A stretch of 64,000 nucleotides of DNA from Sweltsa coloradensis (lineage: Eukaryota > Arthropoda > Insecta > Plecoptera > Chloroperlidae). Positions 1-28,360 of this stretch are shown here, in pieces. The translations under genes were made by a program, and so were the position numbers. Every line of letters starts with the position of its first letter. Position 1 is the first letter of the stretch. The DNA is taken from assembly GCA_024449915.1 (NCBI GenBank), contig JAMZAV010000777.1, positions 699,783 through 763,782 of the forward strand, read 5' to 3'. The notes below the pieces were generated by a model. It was not told the DNA's origin. It saw only the letters and a list, made by a program, of their open reading frames with translations, and searched no databases.

Positions 1-700
1 CACGATAGTAAATTGACCCCAAGTGTAACTGTATTCATATTTGACAGGCATCACATACTAAATAAATACTGTTACTTATGCTACCGGTACCTTTAAAGAT
101 AGTGCAATGTTTTTCATCTAACAACATTTGAAAAGTAATACTTTACAGTAAATCATCTTCCCTACCCTTGAATAGCATCTGAAAGAGACTTCCCACAGCA
201 CAGCTCCTGTGTATTCATTTAACAACCTCAACGTGCATCCTCCTCTCTAGCCAAATGTGGCAGGCTGCCTGGCATTGCGGAACATATTTCGCGCATCATA
301 GACCGGCTCGATCGAGGTGTTTGGGCGTCGGCAATCTCTTGTGTTTCACATTCAGTCAAACTTCGAGTGCCAAGGCATACAAATCACTAAATATTTATAT
401 AACATTCTCACTTTTGTTGGGTTGGGACTCGTTCGTAGTTGGTGCAAAATGGTCTATGAATGGCCTAATATCGGCAATTGAAGAGACCACTGATATAATA
501 ATGCTTAGAAACATACTTATGTGAAGTTGCCTTCCAATGCTATGCAATATTCTTTATCACTAGCTTTAGATTCAATTTTCACTACCTGAGTGCATTATTA
601 TGAATATAGGCCTACCAGTAAAATTAACCACTGTTCACATTGTTTAGACTTTGCCTTAGGTACTAAAACATTATTATATACTATTATTTTGTTTCTGCAG
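1..700. other. FBXO11 intron sequence (partial)
   Basis: This precedes exon A. Only short chance open frames are present and no beta-helix repeat is encoded on the + strand, so the upstream exons lie outside the window. Confidence 0.6.
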
Positions 701-16001
<15,301 letters not shown>

Positions 16002-19000
16002 TGCGTGTGTGTGTGTGTGTTTGGAAAGTTTTGTCGTGTGCTGCGCAATTATTCAACTTAGGCAGCGGCGAGAATCTCTTTAATTTCTTAATTATAATTC
16101 TTTTACTTGGATTCTAGGTAAAAGTCTTTGTTTGTATGTATATTTCCATTTTTATATTCTTTTTGAAAATGTGTATTATACCTCTGAAGCAACTGATAGG
16201 TACACACAATTTTCATTAGTTTTGTTTTATTACCGGTTTTACGGTATGTTTATGCCTATTTGTAAATCATTAATAATCAATTAGCTATATTGTTAAGTTT
16301 TAACCGTAAGCTATTTGTGCGTTTTGCACTTTAATATAGTGCAACAAACTAAAAAATATATTTGAGAGTAATTATAACTGCCACCCAAATCTGATTGATT
16401 ACCTACCTGACCCTGATTGGTAAGATTATATCAGAACATAATATGTGCTGTATGGTATTCACAATAAGATCCTAATAGGCTAATAAGTTCATCAAAATTT
16501 AAAAGCCGGGCACCTTAATTTAAAGCCAGTAGGATTATTGTACAGCGTTGTAAACTAGCCAAGATAGGCCTAGTGGGTTCATACTTGATAGTGTAGATTG
16601 TAGAATACATAATCTGCTAAGAAAGTCGCGGTCATCCGGACAACATGTAGGTACCTGTTTGTCAATTTAATAATTGAAAATGTGAGCGACCACTACCTTG
16701 GATGGAACAACATAAATCGGTGTGTAAGTACTGAGTTTATTGCGCAATGTTTTGCAAAAACTACAAAATGCTGATGAAGATTATGGTATCAAAACACTTT
16801 TGTGGGTCTCCCTATTGAGATACACATACTATTCACTATTCATTCAATTAACAAGGTATAGTTAAGGGTACATGGTACATTTCCAAGGGTTAGTACTAGT
16901 GCAAGTACAGTAGGTAGGGCCTACATTGATAGTTACAGTCCCATAAAATTAGCATTAACTTTTCATTGTTTTACAAATCTTTTTTAAATTTGCATTAATT
17001 AGCATAGTAATAATATTCAAAACATGCAGATCTAACCTTGTGCTATTTCCTTCCACTGAAAAAACTACAAAAGATAAGTAAACAGCTTGCCTGGACTGCG
17101 GGGATCTCGTAGATAATGATAGAAACAAATACAGTCGAGCCCACTTATGAAGAACTCTCTTTTAACAAACTTCTGGATATTACAAAGTAATTTTAAAGCT
17201 TGTTAATTAAGTTAAATGTAAGTGTTTGTGGTTGGGGAAAGGCGAGAGGAGACCAACAGTTACCTTAAAGGATGTAGGTAGCTGCTCGAGACAAGGTGCA
17301 CAAATATTTATTTACAATTAACAATACAAATGTCGTGACTGTTTTAACAAAGTTCTTTTTTAACAAAGCAAAAATCAGTTTTTGTCAAGTTTGTTATGAG
17401 TAGGCTTGACTGTACGCACATAAATAATAAATATTAATTTATTAAATAAACTGTACATAAAAACACACGAAAAACGTTGAAACTGTTTTGGCCAAACAGG
17501 GCCTTGCTCACTCGACGAGTGCAGACCAAGAGCAAAGTTTAATGTTTTCAATATTTATTCAAAACCCTACACTACTTGGTTATTTATATAGAGAAAAAAT
17601 GTGCAATAATTTTCAACTGTTGCTACAAGTTAATATAGGCTAAATACTTACCAGATAATGGATTGTAAATTACCAGATTCAGAATTAATGAGCAAAAATA
17701 ATCGGGCATTTAAAACGACAAAAATTAGTAAAATAAACTCGAAAGTCAAATTCCAATTTATGCGGGGTTGTTTAGCATTTAAATTTAATCTTAAAAATTA
17801 AATTTATAGGGTTTTAGTTTTTTTTTTATGTATAGGATTCTTCCCATTATGTTGTCCATTAAACCTACCTAGGCCTATAAGTCTATAACTACAAAATTAA
17901 ATGCTCAAGTTTAGTAAATAAACCATATTTTTCTTCAAAATTATTAGCAATAGATTTGGTAATACATAACTACTCTTGAGACATGACCAAATTTTGTACA
18001 AGCTCATAAATTTCTTCGTAAAATCTATAAGAATTTATATTCACTATTCAGACACAACAATATAGGGTAGTAGGTGCAGTCAGCTGATTTCTATCCCACA
18101 AGTATGTACATAGTAGGTTATGGAAATACAGACTTTGCTTCAAAACTGGATCAAATAACTCATTTTCCTCTTTGACATTACCAATGCAGTAGTAGGGCAG
18201 TGCTAATTAATTACAGGATTTACTTTAGAAGTGTCTGCCTTCAAAAAGGGGAAAATACTAATTTATGATACGACTAATAAATACTAAAATAGAATACTAA
18301 TGGACGGCAATGGGCTTATTCCGTTAGACCTGCTGGCTCTACTGGGCACAGTAAGCACCAATGAACACTGTCCAGTAGGCGTACAATGCATAGCTAGCGC
18401 GGAGTTAGCAATTTACTCAGTACATACAGCAGGTAATGGAATTTATTGACCTAAGCATGTATGGGGATCAAAGAAATTGCAAATAACCCAACCAAAGAGC
18501 TTATAAAACCCGGAAGCAGATCTAGCATCACAGATTTGTGGACCTGTCAACTCATCTCCAATCGAAACTAATTAGTATGGCATGTGAACAGTAACGAAAG
18601 GGAGGCATGTCTCTACTGGGCGGCTAGACGCATGATGACATAATAATGTAAATGCGGGCACAGGAAAACAAGAACTAATTTTTAAATTAAATTAAATATT
18701 ATATAATATATATTATTATTATTATTAAATAAATTAAATATTGTGAGATTTTTTAGATTTAAACATTTTAGTGTTGTATTGCTCTTCGTTAACCTGCAAT
18801 GGAATGTTAGTTTCTGACTTCTGTGATACTAATAGAAACCCAATTCAATTAGTACTATGATATAAACTTTATCTATGAAGCTAATTTTATGTTTGCATGC
18901 ACTAGATATTTTGTAATGTTTTGTCAAAAGAACAAAATATTTGTTCATTCACAAGGTTAAATCTTATCAATTATCATAAGCAAAGAAGCTCTTGGAGATG

Positions 19001-19862
19001 GGAAAAAGGGTCAGTTTCCCAAACGTTTAACTCCGTGAACTAATCGCATTTTTTCCGGGCCTCACAAATAGATAACTCTATGTGCCCGGTGACAGACGAT
19101 CAATAGGCCTTCCTGTCTAGTGTCACTTGTCAGTAGCAGCAAGAATGCGCTGTACGGAATTATGTATAATGCACAATTGTCTCCTATTGTAAGCATCGGA
19201 ATTAAACATATGGCGATGAATTACTTGCGTAAAAAAGTACTTTTTAATAAAAATTGTGTATTTTTTGTTTGATTAACTAACCCAAAGACGTATTTAATAA
19301 CATCTAACCGACCACTAAACGTTAGAATGTTAACCTTCCCATCCCTAGAAGCTACTGATAAATTAAATAGGCTATGTTACTGTACTCTTAATGAATCTTA
19401 ATACTGTGCCTACGTTCTGCTTCAGAGGTTTATACTGTACAGATTTTAATAGAGAATACTGTCTGAGAAGGTGTGATTGAAAATAATTTAGTTGTTGAAA
19501 TGTACTGTATATATATTGTATTTAAATACATTTGTTTATATTAAATATATGTCATTCACAGTAAGTTTAGGCCTACATAATAAAAGCAGTGCAACATAAT
19601 GCGATTTAACTAAGCTAGGTAACTATAAATTTGATCCAGAAATAAATTTTTGTATATCTGAACGAATTAGGAGGAGTGAACTCGTGATGATGGTTATTGT
19701 ATTTACTATTTACATGTTGAGGCATTTCTGTCTTAATATCAAGAATGTAGTATGAACTCATTGTGTTTATATAATATAATCTTTAAACTTTAAAGCTTTA
19801 TTCACTGTTGATTTTTGTATTCTCTTTTGGCCTGTGTAAAATTTGCTTCCAATGCCAATAAA
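16002..19862 (+). other. Probable FBXO11 3' UTR and flank
   Basis: There is no coding exon here that I can support. A poly(A)-signal hexamer AATAAA is at 19857-19862, followed by T-rich sequence. Other AATAAA motifs occur earlier (for example near 17427), so the real 3' end is not fixed. The stretch is AT-rich and contains a repeat at about 17236-17550. Confidence 0.35.
17236..17550 (-). repeat. Dispersed repeat, relative of 9790-9960
   Basis: Shares the GAGACCAACAG-TTACCT block. On the - strand it has GAGCAAGGCC, a loop and GGCCAAAACAG, a stem-loop placed like that in the 9790-9960 copy. No coding potential seen. Confidence 0.35.
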
Positions 19863-21494
19863 ATGGAATGCAAAGTACGTACATGTATATACAATGATTA
19901 TAGAATAATTAATTTTCTTGTTAATAGCGTCACTGCTTTAGGCTATGCACAGAAACCAGCTTAAACTGTATATAGAGGGTCTACTATAATATTACAAATT
20001 TTCTATTATCTTATGTTGTGTGTAATTTAGCAGTGTAGTTAGTTATTTTACATTTTACAACTGAAATACTGGTAGTACATACTGGCCATTGCAGCAAATT
20101 TTCACCAGTACTACTTCCGCAGACCATCAGTTGCTGGTTTTTACAGGAAGAACGATGTGATAATAATATTCACCTACATTGCAATATGTGACATTCTGTT
20201 GTGAAGTTTGTGGTGGGACTTTACTGCGGTAATGGCTGCCTTACAATATTGCTTTACATAGTACCTATTTCAGTAGGCCTATAAAAACTTTGTAAATACA
20301 AATTACTGTAACTGTGCTCTACTGGTCAAAAATTCTCCATGTACTATTACCTCTCTGCTATATTGTAAACCTAGTGTTTTTGTTGTTTTTCCAATGGCTA
20401 TTGCTATACAGGTACTACTATAACGTAATTACATAATGTGTATATTTTTTAATAATAAGAACCTGAGTTTTGAATGTTTTAAGGTTTATATATAATTTTT
20501 TAGTTTTTCTCAAGTTGAGATTTATATTTTGAGACTGTACGGACCATAAGCTGTGTATTTGAACGTGTGCCAATAAGTAACCAGAGAATCTCGGTTACTC
20601 TCTACTCTGAAGAGGACGGACGGCAGCTGAACAAGACGTGATTCTTTAGCTCTTGCTTGGTTTATACTCGATTCGTGTAGGAAATAAGAATCCATCCAAT
20701 TTCCAAGCAAAGCAGAAATATTATGCCAGTCAGAACTTGGAAACAATGACTTGCATAGTTGTACCAGTGCCATAAGAAAACAAAAGTGTGCATAATAAAT
20801 TTCCACACAAACTAACATATTAAAAGTGTGTTGCATCATTTGTTAAATCTGTGCTTCGATAAGGATTAAATTAAATACAAATACATAGATACTTCTTGTT
20901 GGAGGTGCGAAGAAAGACGGAACACTCGCGGTAAAGTTATCCTGTGTGAATTGGTTGTGTCTGAAAAACAACTCCCGATTAAGTATACTTGTATGTTCAA
21001 ACAAGTTTGTTTATTAAATAATTATAATTAATTACCTTTAGGGGCCCAGTAACATTCTTCCATTTACTCTACAAAAATTTTGAACAATTGTCATACGTAA
21101 TGTAAATTGTTGATGAGCTTTACGAACTACTTACTATTCAGCTGTGGTAGCGGTAGGTTATTTTGTTTGATACATTGTACATTTTGTGAATGAAACTGCC
21201 AGTAGTGTGTCACATGACTCTGTAATGCTGCACTTGTGCTGTACACATAAAATATAAAAGTATATCATGACGGCAGTTGATAAATTGATTGTTTTGTATG
21301 CAATAACAATAATTGAATTTCCCACTTGTCCTAAGTTTTTATAAAATCAACACAAAATTCACAAATAGAAACTATGTATTATTATGCGATGGTGTTGTTT
21401 TTCTAGTTTCTCTTCCCTTGTTAATCCATTTCTTGTTATTTGACACAAATAGTACTACATATTGTATAAGTACCTAGTATGAGTTAATAAATAC
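19863..21494. other. Intergenic AT-rich sequence
   Basis: No gene supported. A 105-codon open frame on the - strand at 20522-20839 has no recognisable domain, no splice context and no partner exon. Confidence 0.4.
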
Positions 21495-22138
21495 TAGGAA
21501 AACGCTTAAGTCCCGCCGCGTTGATGGATGAGCGTAATTTTTTTTAAACGAAAAAAGCGTAAAATTGCGATTTTTTTAATAGATAATTTTTCGATTACGC
21601 TCAAATTTCACACGAATATATTAATTTATAAAATTAAAGTTCTGTGAAAAAATCATTACAATCGGATAAAGCATGTTGGTTTTATTCCTCGAAGAAATGT
21701 TAAAAATTAAAAAAAATCGTAAAATTGCGATTATCATGAGAAATGATTTTTCGATTGCGCTCAAATTTCACACGAATATATAAATTCATAAAATTAAGGT
21801 TCTGTGAAAAAATCATTACAATGGGATAAAGCATGTAGGTGTTATAAGTCGAAGAATTTTTTTTAAAATCGAAAAAAATCGTAAAATTGCGATTTTCATG
21901 AGAAATAATTTTTTGATCAATTTTTCCCTCCGTGCAGTTCTTCGTTCAGAGATTTCATAGACCTCCATAAAATTTCATCGCAATTGGAGTATTGGTTTAG
22001 CCGGAATCGTGTTCACAGACACACAAAAATACAAAAAAAAAAAAGAAAGAAAGAAAAAAAAAACATTCCGGATTTTTTTCTCCAGTGTAGTGAAATGGAA
22101 TCTTCGCTTCGCTCGCTATGCTCGCTACGCTCATCCAA
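21495..22138. mobile_element. GATGAGCG/AAACGC-family element, copy 2 (inverted)
   Basis: It starts TAGGAAAACGCTTAAGTCCC and ends CTCGCTACGCTCATCCAA. Internally, a block with TGCGATTTTCATGAGAAAT is repeated with variation three times, about 130-150 bp apart. Confidence 0.75.
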
Positions 22139-22194
22139 ATAGGCCTAAATTCTGTAAATAGGATTTCATAGTTTGGTACTACATTATACATAAC

Positions 22195-23156
22195 TAGGAA
22201 ACGCTCAGTTGGACGCGTTGATAAGCGAGCACGTGCTATAGCTAGACCCACATTGCATTTGTTTTTTAAGTTTTAAAATTTGCGACGTTGGCTGTCCACG
22301 GGGCCATGTTTCCAACATTATTTATTATTGCCAAGGTATTTGAGTAAACCCGTGGGCAAACCTTTACTTTGTGGATAAAATCCACCGCCATCTAGAGGAC
22401 CTTGACATCATTTCTTTAGGAAAACTATTTTATCTCTTTAGTAACAAATAATACACTGCTTCCTTGATAGTATTTTGATTACTTGTAGGTGGCAGTGCAT
22501 AGTAGCCAGCAACTTTGTGCAAATTTTCGTTGCCATGGTAACGTTACTTTTGTTAAAATGTAATTTCCATCTACACTATTTATCGGATCAAAATAAAATT
22601 AACATATTTGTGACCGGACGGACATTCTAAATGATTTGGCCACCTCAGATTTTGTCGCCGTCTTTTTAACTTTTTGAACGATTTTGCCACAAAACTAATG
22701 GCATTCAATCGAGAACGAAGCTTACGTATGGTCCAAATTTCAACTCGATCCAAACCTCCGTTCAACCGCTATCATGAGCCAAAAAAGCTGCACGACTTTC
22801 CGTTGCCATGGTAACGGTACTTTGTTATAATGTAATTTCCATCTACACTACTTATCGGATCAAAATAAAATTAACATATTCGTGACCGGACGGACATTCT
22901 AAATGATTTGGCCACCTCAGATTTTGTCGCCGTTTAGTTTGAAAAAAAAACTTTTGATTAACTTTAATGTAACTTTTTAACTTTTTGAACGATTTTGCCA
23001 CAAAACTAATGGCATTCAATCGAGAACGAAGCTTGCGGATGGTCAAAATTTCAAATCGATCCGAGCCTCCGTTCGAACGTTATGGCGAGACATACAAAAA
23101 AAAAAAAAAGCTAGTGACTATTTTTTCCGGCAGAGTCAAATGGAAACGCTCGCTTA
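22195..23156. mobile_element. AAACGCTCAGTTGGACGCG element, copy 1
   Basis: Begins TAGGAAACGCTCAGTTGGAC and ends TGGAAACGCTCGCTTAATT. The body is a tandem of two units of about 270-300 bp, each with GTAATTTCCATCTACACTA, GGACGGACATTCTAAATGAT and ACGATTTTGCCACAAAACTA. The same element occurs at 27558-28360. Confidence 0.75.
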
Positions 23157-23240
23157 ATTATATTACTTAGAAACATTTTCAGTTTTATATGTAGAGTAGG
23201 GATGTGCAGGTAGTGATATTTGAACTCTGTAGGGTTGGGT

Positions 23241-24156
23241 AATTGACGACTAGTGATTTACCCGCCCCCTGACGTCGCGAAGCAACGTTGCGGAATGATG
23301 TGGGATAGATCCTCATTCAGCAAGATGACGCCTGCTGAACGGCGCAACACTTATCACGCTCTAACTTTTATTCTATTCATAATTTGGAAAAAACCTTTGG
23401 AATAATACGTAGTAAACATATAATTCCTTCTAAAAGTGATGATCTCGAATTTTTAGACACAGCCGTAAACTTGTTATATCGATGTACGTATTATACATGG
23501 AAAAAATATTAAAAATTATAAGTTTTGTCAACTTCTATTTGACAAATAACTTTCAATCGGATTTCAACAAGACCTCATTCAAAGTATGCATCTGACTCTT
23601 AAGACAAGAAATAAATTAACTTTCTAGATAGAAAGTGCACTGAACTAAAATTCACAGCATAGACTTATATGCAAGGTGTGTGTTTTCATAACAATACGCA
23701 CTTTTGACGTGCGGGTGAGCCGTGAAAAACTACACTCAGCATATTACTCTATGCTGTAAATTTTCGTTCAGTGCACTTTCTATCTAGAAAGTTGATTTAT
23801 TTCTTTGTGAAATAGTCTGATGCATATTTAAAAAGATATCATGTCGAAATCCTAACAGTAGTTTTTTGTCAATTGAAGATGAGAAAAGTTATAATCTTTG
23901 ATATTTTTTCATGTATAATACGTACATCGATATACCAAATTTACGGATGTGTCTAAAAATTCGAGATAATCACTATGAGAAGAAATGATATGTTTGCTAC
24001 ATATTATTCTAAAGGTTTTGTCCAAATGTCGAATGGAAACAAAGTTAGAGCGTGATAAGTGTTGCGCCGTTCAGCAGGCGTCAACTTGCAAAATGAGGAT
24101 TTATCCCACCTTCTCGTCACGTGACTTAGCGCTCCGCCCATCACCAGTCGTCAATT
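23241..24156. mobile_element. Palindromic foldback element
   Basis: Two long imperfect inverted arms: AATTGACGACTAGTGAT ... ATCACCAGTCGTCAATT at the outside, CAACTTTCTAGATAGAAAGTGCACTGAAC-type sequence near the centre (about 23690). No ORF. DNA-transposon foldback type. Confidence 0.75.
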
Positions 24157-24322
24157 GCAAGTACTCTCGGGTTCGGGCTCAGGTAGTGTAAAATGCATAT
24201 TTTTAACATAAGGATTGGCAGAAAACTATGCCTAGACCTACATGGATTTGTTTTTGCATGATGACCCGGCATTTGTTTGCATGATGGAAGCAGATGCAAG
24301 GCAAATAGGGTTTACTAATAAA

Positions 24323-24757
24323 TTGGATGAGCGTAGCGAAGATTCCATTTCACTACACTGGAAAAAAAATCCAGAGTGTTTTTCTTTTTTTTCTGTTTGT
24401 ATTTTTGCGAGTTTGTTAACACGATTCCGGCTAAACCAATACTCCAGTTGCGATGAAATTTTCTGGAGGCCTTCGAAATCTCGGAACTTAGAACTGCCAC
24501 GTTTTTTAGCGCAATCGGAAAATTATTTCTCATGAAAATCGCAATAATACGATTTTTTTTCAACTTTTAAAAAATTTCTTCGACTTATAACACCTACATG
24601 CTTTATACGATTTTGATGATTTTTTCACATAACCTTAATTTTATGAATTAAGATATTCGTGTGAAATTTGAGCGCAATCGAAAAATTATTTCTCATGAAA
24701 ATCTCTATTTTATGTCTTTTTTTGATTTTAAAAAATTACTGGAAAAAAAACAGAAAC
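24323..24757. mobile_element. GATGAGCG-family element, copy 3, truncated
   Basis: Starts TTGGATGAGCGTAGCGAAG and follows the copy at 43585 closely for about 400 bp, but lacks the AAACGC end. Confidence 0.65.
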
Positions 24758-25178
24758 AATAAGAAGTTATTGCATAAGGGAATTTAGTAATCATTTGATG
24801 TTAGGCTAGTATGCTTACCTGTCAATTTGGCGGCAATCTTGAGAACTATTTGGGCTACAAATCGCTCCCATTTAATTAACATACGAACTGCCATATTAAA
24901 GATGGCTTCAAATTGTCACGGAAGTGGACCAATGACTGCTGATCTAGCCTACAATAGGTGTTTAATATCTATGACAAAAATAGTGTCTATACAATGTCAT
25001 GGATACTACAGGTATAGGCAATCTCGGATAACCTGACCTGACACTTGCCAAGGTCAAGTGAGAGCATGCACGCCAACATTAATAATTTACTCAAAAGTCG
25101 CAACTGGTATTACCTTATTTGCTTCTGTTATTGTGATGTTTTTATTTCATTTTATACCTATACAATATATATATATAT

Positions 25179-26061
25179 GTTTTAAGTATCTTTACGGTAA
25201 ATAATCACGCACAGTATTATAAAAAATAACTTTAATCCCAACGTTTCAGAAAACTATGTTTCCATTTTCAAGGGAAGGTTAAAAACAAAAATTCAATAAA
25301 ACAAACAACAACATTATAAAAATAAACAAATAGAAACAAAAAAACACACTACCTTGCAAACATAGAAAATTACAAAGATCCAATTGCAGTGAACCTAAAA
25401 TCAAATCACTTGGTTGCATTGTGAGTGTGACTTCTTGTTACCATTCTAGCAGGCCTATCGCTGTCTTCATGTCTTGGTACCACAGGCGGCTCAGTCTCAT
25501 ACTTTTCAAGAGCTGCAGTATGACTTCTAGTCATTCTGCTGGATTCCAAATTTCTAGACAAGATGGTTGGGTCCGTCCGGACCGTCCCACGTTCGTCTAG
25601 AACTGCAGGCACTCTATCAGCCGCTATCAGCTGCACCCAACCGACGAACGTGAGACGGTCCGGACGGACCCAACCATCTTGTCTAGAAATTTGGAATCCA
25701 GCAGAATGACTAGAAGTCATACTGCAGCTCTTGAAAAGTATGAGACTGAGCCGCCTGTGGTACCAAGACATGAAGACAGCGATAGGCCTGCTAGAATGGT
25801 AACAAGAAGTCACACTCACAATGCAACCAAGTGATTTGATTTTAGGTTCACTGCAATTGGATCTTTGTAATTTTCTATGTTTGCAAGGTAGTGTGTTTTT
25901 TTGTTTCTATTTGTTTATTTTTATAATGCTGTTGTTGTTTTATTGAATTTTTGTTTTTAACCTTCCCTTGAAAATGGAAACATAGTTTTTCTGAAACGTT
26001 GGGATTAAAGTTATTTTTTATAATACTGTGCGTGATTATTTACCGTAAAGATACTTAAAAC
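25179..26061. mobile_element. Near-perfect palindrome, arms about 420 bp
   Basis: The left arm (25179 to about 25600) is the reverse complement of the right arm (about 25641-26061), with a spacer near 25601-25640. Read outward, each arm has an open frame of about 60 codons with two TRSHT motifs. It then has a stem-loop with GAAACGTTGGGATTAAAGTT. It looks like two 3' ends of one retroelement fused head to head. AT microsatellites border it on both sides. Confidence 0.7.
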
Positions 26062-26089
26062 ATTAACCATGGATCACGAAAGCTTAAGA

Positions 26090-26120
<31 letters not shown>

Positions 26121-26473
26121 CTGTACCTATACAATACTAGTATACATATGATAGGTATTAACATTTTGCAAGTAATGAATTAATTTAGTAGTTAATCTTA
26201 TGGAAGTAGTATTTGATCTAAACAATGATTTTAAGAATTTTGATAACTTCTTTTTGCCTTGTTGGTAATTATTTTTAAATTTACTGCACTTACTCTACCA
26301 ACCTTGCCAAATGAGTTGTCTATGTTTAGGAGCTTCAATGACATTAATTTATTTGAATTGAATACATCATAAATACATATAGGATATGTTGGGCAAGGCT
26401 CGATTTTTTTAAATAGTCTTGTTCATCTTTAGAAATAGTTCTAAGAAGCCTATTTGATTTATTGTTGGTTCAG

Positions 26474-26599
26474 TGGCCATGGTGCGAGGACTGCGATCCC
26501 TTGGCAAATGCCAGCTTAACCGAGAACAACTTTAGTCCTCTTGCTAGACCATGGAGAAGTTTGTGTGTGGACAAAACTCTTATTCGGAGGGACCTAACT
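26474..26599 (+). other. Exon-like segment, gene unknown
   Basis: A 126-base open segment (42 codons, phase 0 at both ends) lies between an acceptor ending GTTGGTTCAG and a donor GTAAGTGC. It is clearly GC-richer than its surroundings. The + reading starts WPWCEDCDPLANASL. I do not recognise the sequence, and no partner exon was found. The - strand reading is also open (ending HHGH then a stop), so the strand is not certain. Confidence 0.3.
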
Positions 26600-27557
26600 G
26601 TAAGTGCTTTCATACAGCACTAAATATAAACAGAGTTTATATAAAAGTTTTATTTCTAAAGGCATTTGAAAATATTGCAGGAATCTTTTTATCATGAAAA
26701 TATATTTTGAAGTAGGAATTGGCACTGCCGATCTGCCAGTAGACAATATTGCCAATTCATAGGAACCAGTATTGGTGCATCCCTAGTTTTAATAATAGGT
26801 AATGTTACTTATTTTTATTTTGAATAAAAGTAAAATAAAATTTAAAATTTACCCAAAAAAATACCTTTCCACACCTCAAAGAAAAAACATTTTTTTAAAA
26901 TCCATTTTTAATATGTGCCTTCATGTCCGTAGTTCTTCTGCCCCATGTCTCTCTTCTATATCAAAATGCAACTTGCAAACAATAATTTTCCACCCAAGAA
27001 TTTACATGCCAATGTTTTTACTTTTTACCTTAGGGGTCTTGTAACAGAATTACGATAATTATACCAGAAAATCACACTAGAAGATAGTACCCCTATTTCT
27101 CAACACATTGTTTAAAAAATAAAACCCAAACAAATTTTCATAAGTATTAGTAGCAGACAAACTTAATTTTGACATCTTGATTGGTGTTCCCTAGACATTA
27201 TATTGATGGGCATTAAAGACCTTCCTTCAAATAGCCAAGAGTTTAGTAAGTCTAGACAGCCAATAGGCCAATGTGTGTATTATATTTATTGTGTTGTAAC
27301 CAGGCCTCAAAATTGGCTAACCAGCCACCCAGTACTCTTTAACTTCCAGTTTCATGTTACAGACTTTGTTCTACTTTTTGAAGACAAAGTTGAGATGCCA
27401 GAAAGGACTAAAAATAAAAATCCATCCGTATTTGGATAGATGACAATATTTACAGTAGGTTGACGAGTCTTAATTGATTGATGAGATTTATTTACGTGGC
27501 AGGTAAAAGTAAAAACATGCATTGTCGGCATTATTGTAGGTCAACTCTATATTATAC
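26600..27557. other. Intergenic AT-rich sequence
   Basis: No gene or element supported. Short open frames at about 26802-27044 and 27203-27439 have no domain features. Confidence 0.4.
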
Positions 27558-28360
27558 TCGGAAAACGCTCAGTTGGACGCGTTGATAAGCGAGCACGTGC
27601 TATACAATTTGTTGATGGTCCAAATTTCAACCTGATCTGAATCTTCGTGCAACCGCTACCATGAGCCAAAAAAGCTCCAGCTTCGTGCGACTTGTCGATG
27701 CCATGGTAACGTTACTTTTGTTAAATAGTAATTTCCATCTACACTACTTATCGGATCAAAATAAAATTCATATTCGTGACCGGATGGACATTCTAAATGA
27801 TATGGCTACCTCAGATTTTGTCGCCGTTTAGTTTCAAAAAAAACTTTCGATTAACTTTAAACTTTTTAACTTTTTGAACGATTTTGCCACAAAACTAATG
27901 GAATTCAATCCTGATCGAAGCTTGCGGATGGTCCAAATTTCAACTCGATCCGAACCTCCGTTCGACCGCTATCATGAGCCAAAAAAGCTGCGCGACTTTC
28001 CGTTGCCATGGTAACGGTACTTTGTTATAATGTAATTTCCATCTACAATACTTATCGGATCAAAATAAAATTAACATATTCGTAACCGGACGGACATTCT
28101 AAATGATTTGGCCACCTCAGATTTTGTGTCCGTTTAGTTTGAAAAAAAAACTTTCGATTAACTTTAATGTAACTTTTTAACTTTTTGAACGATTTTGCCA
28201 CAAAACTAATGGCATTCAATCGAGAACGAAGCTTGCGGATGGTCCAAATTTCAACTCGATCCGAGCCTCCGTTCGAACGTTATGGCAAGACATACAAAAA
28301 AAAAACAAAACCAGTGACTAATTTTTCCGGCAGAGTCAAATGGAAACGCTCACTTAATTA
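27558..28360. mobile_element. AAACGCTCAGTTGGACGCG element, copy 2
   Basis: Same start, end and internal two-unit tandem as 22195-23156, with a shorter first unit and scattered substitutions. Confidence 0.75.

Noticed and set aside
20522..20839. 105-codon - strand frame in the FBXO11 flank
   Set aside because: No domain, no splice context and no partner exon; chance frame is more likely.
24323..24535. Frame starting [20 protein letters not shown]
   Set aside because: The same reading appears at 43567 and, inverted, at 22251. It comes from the repeat family's non-coding DNA, where in-frame stops and indels differ between copies.
25406..25819. 137-codon open frame on the - strand
   Set aside because: It runs through the centre of a palindrome, so its two halves are sense and antisense of one arm; not a protein.
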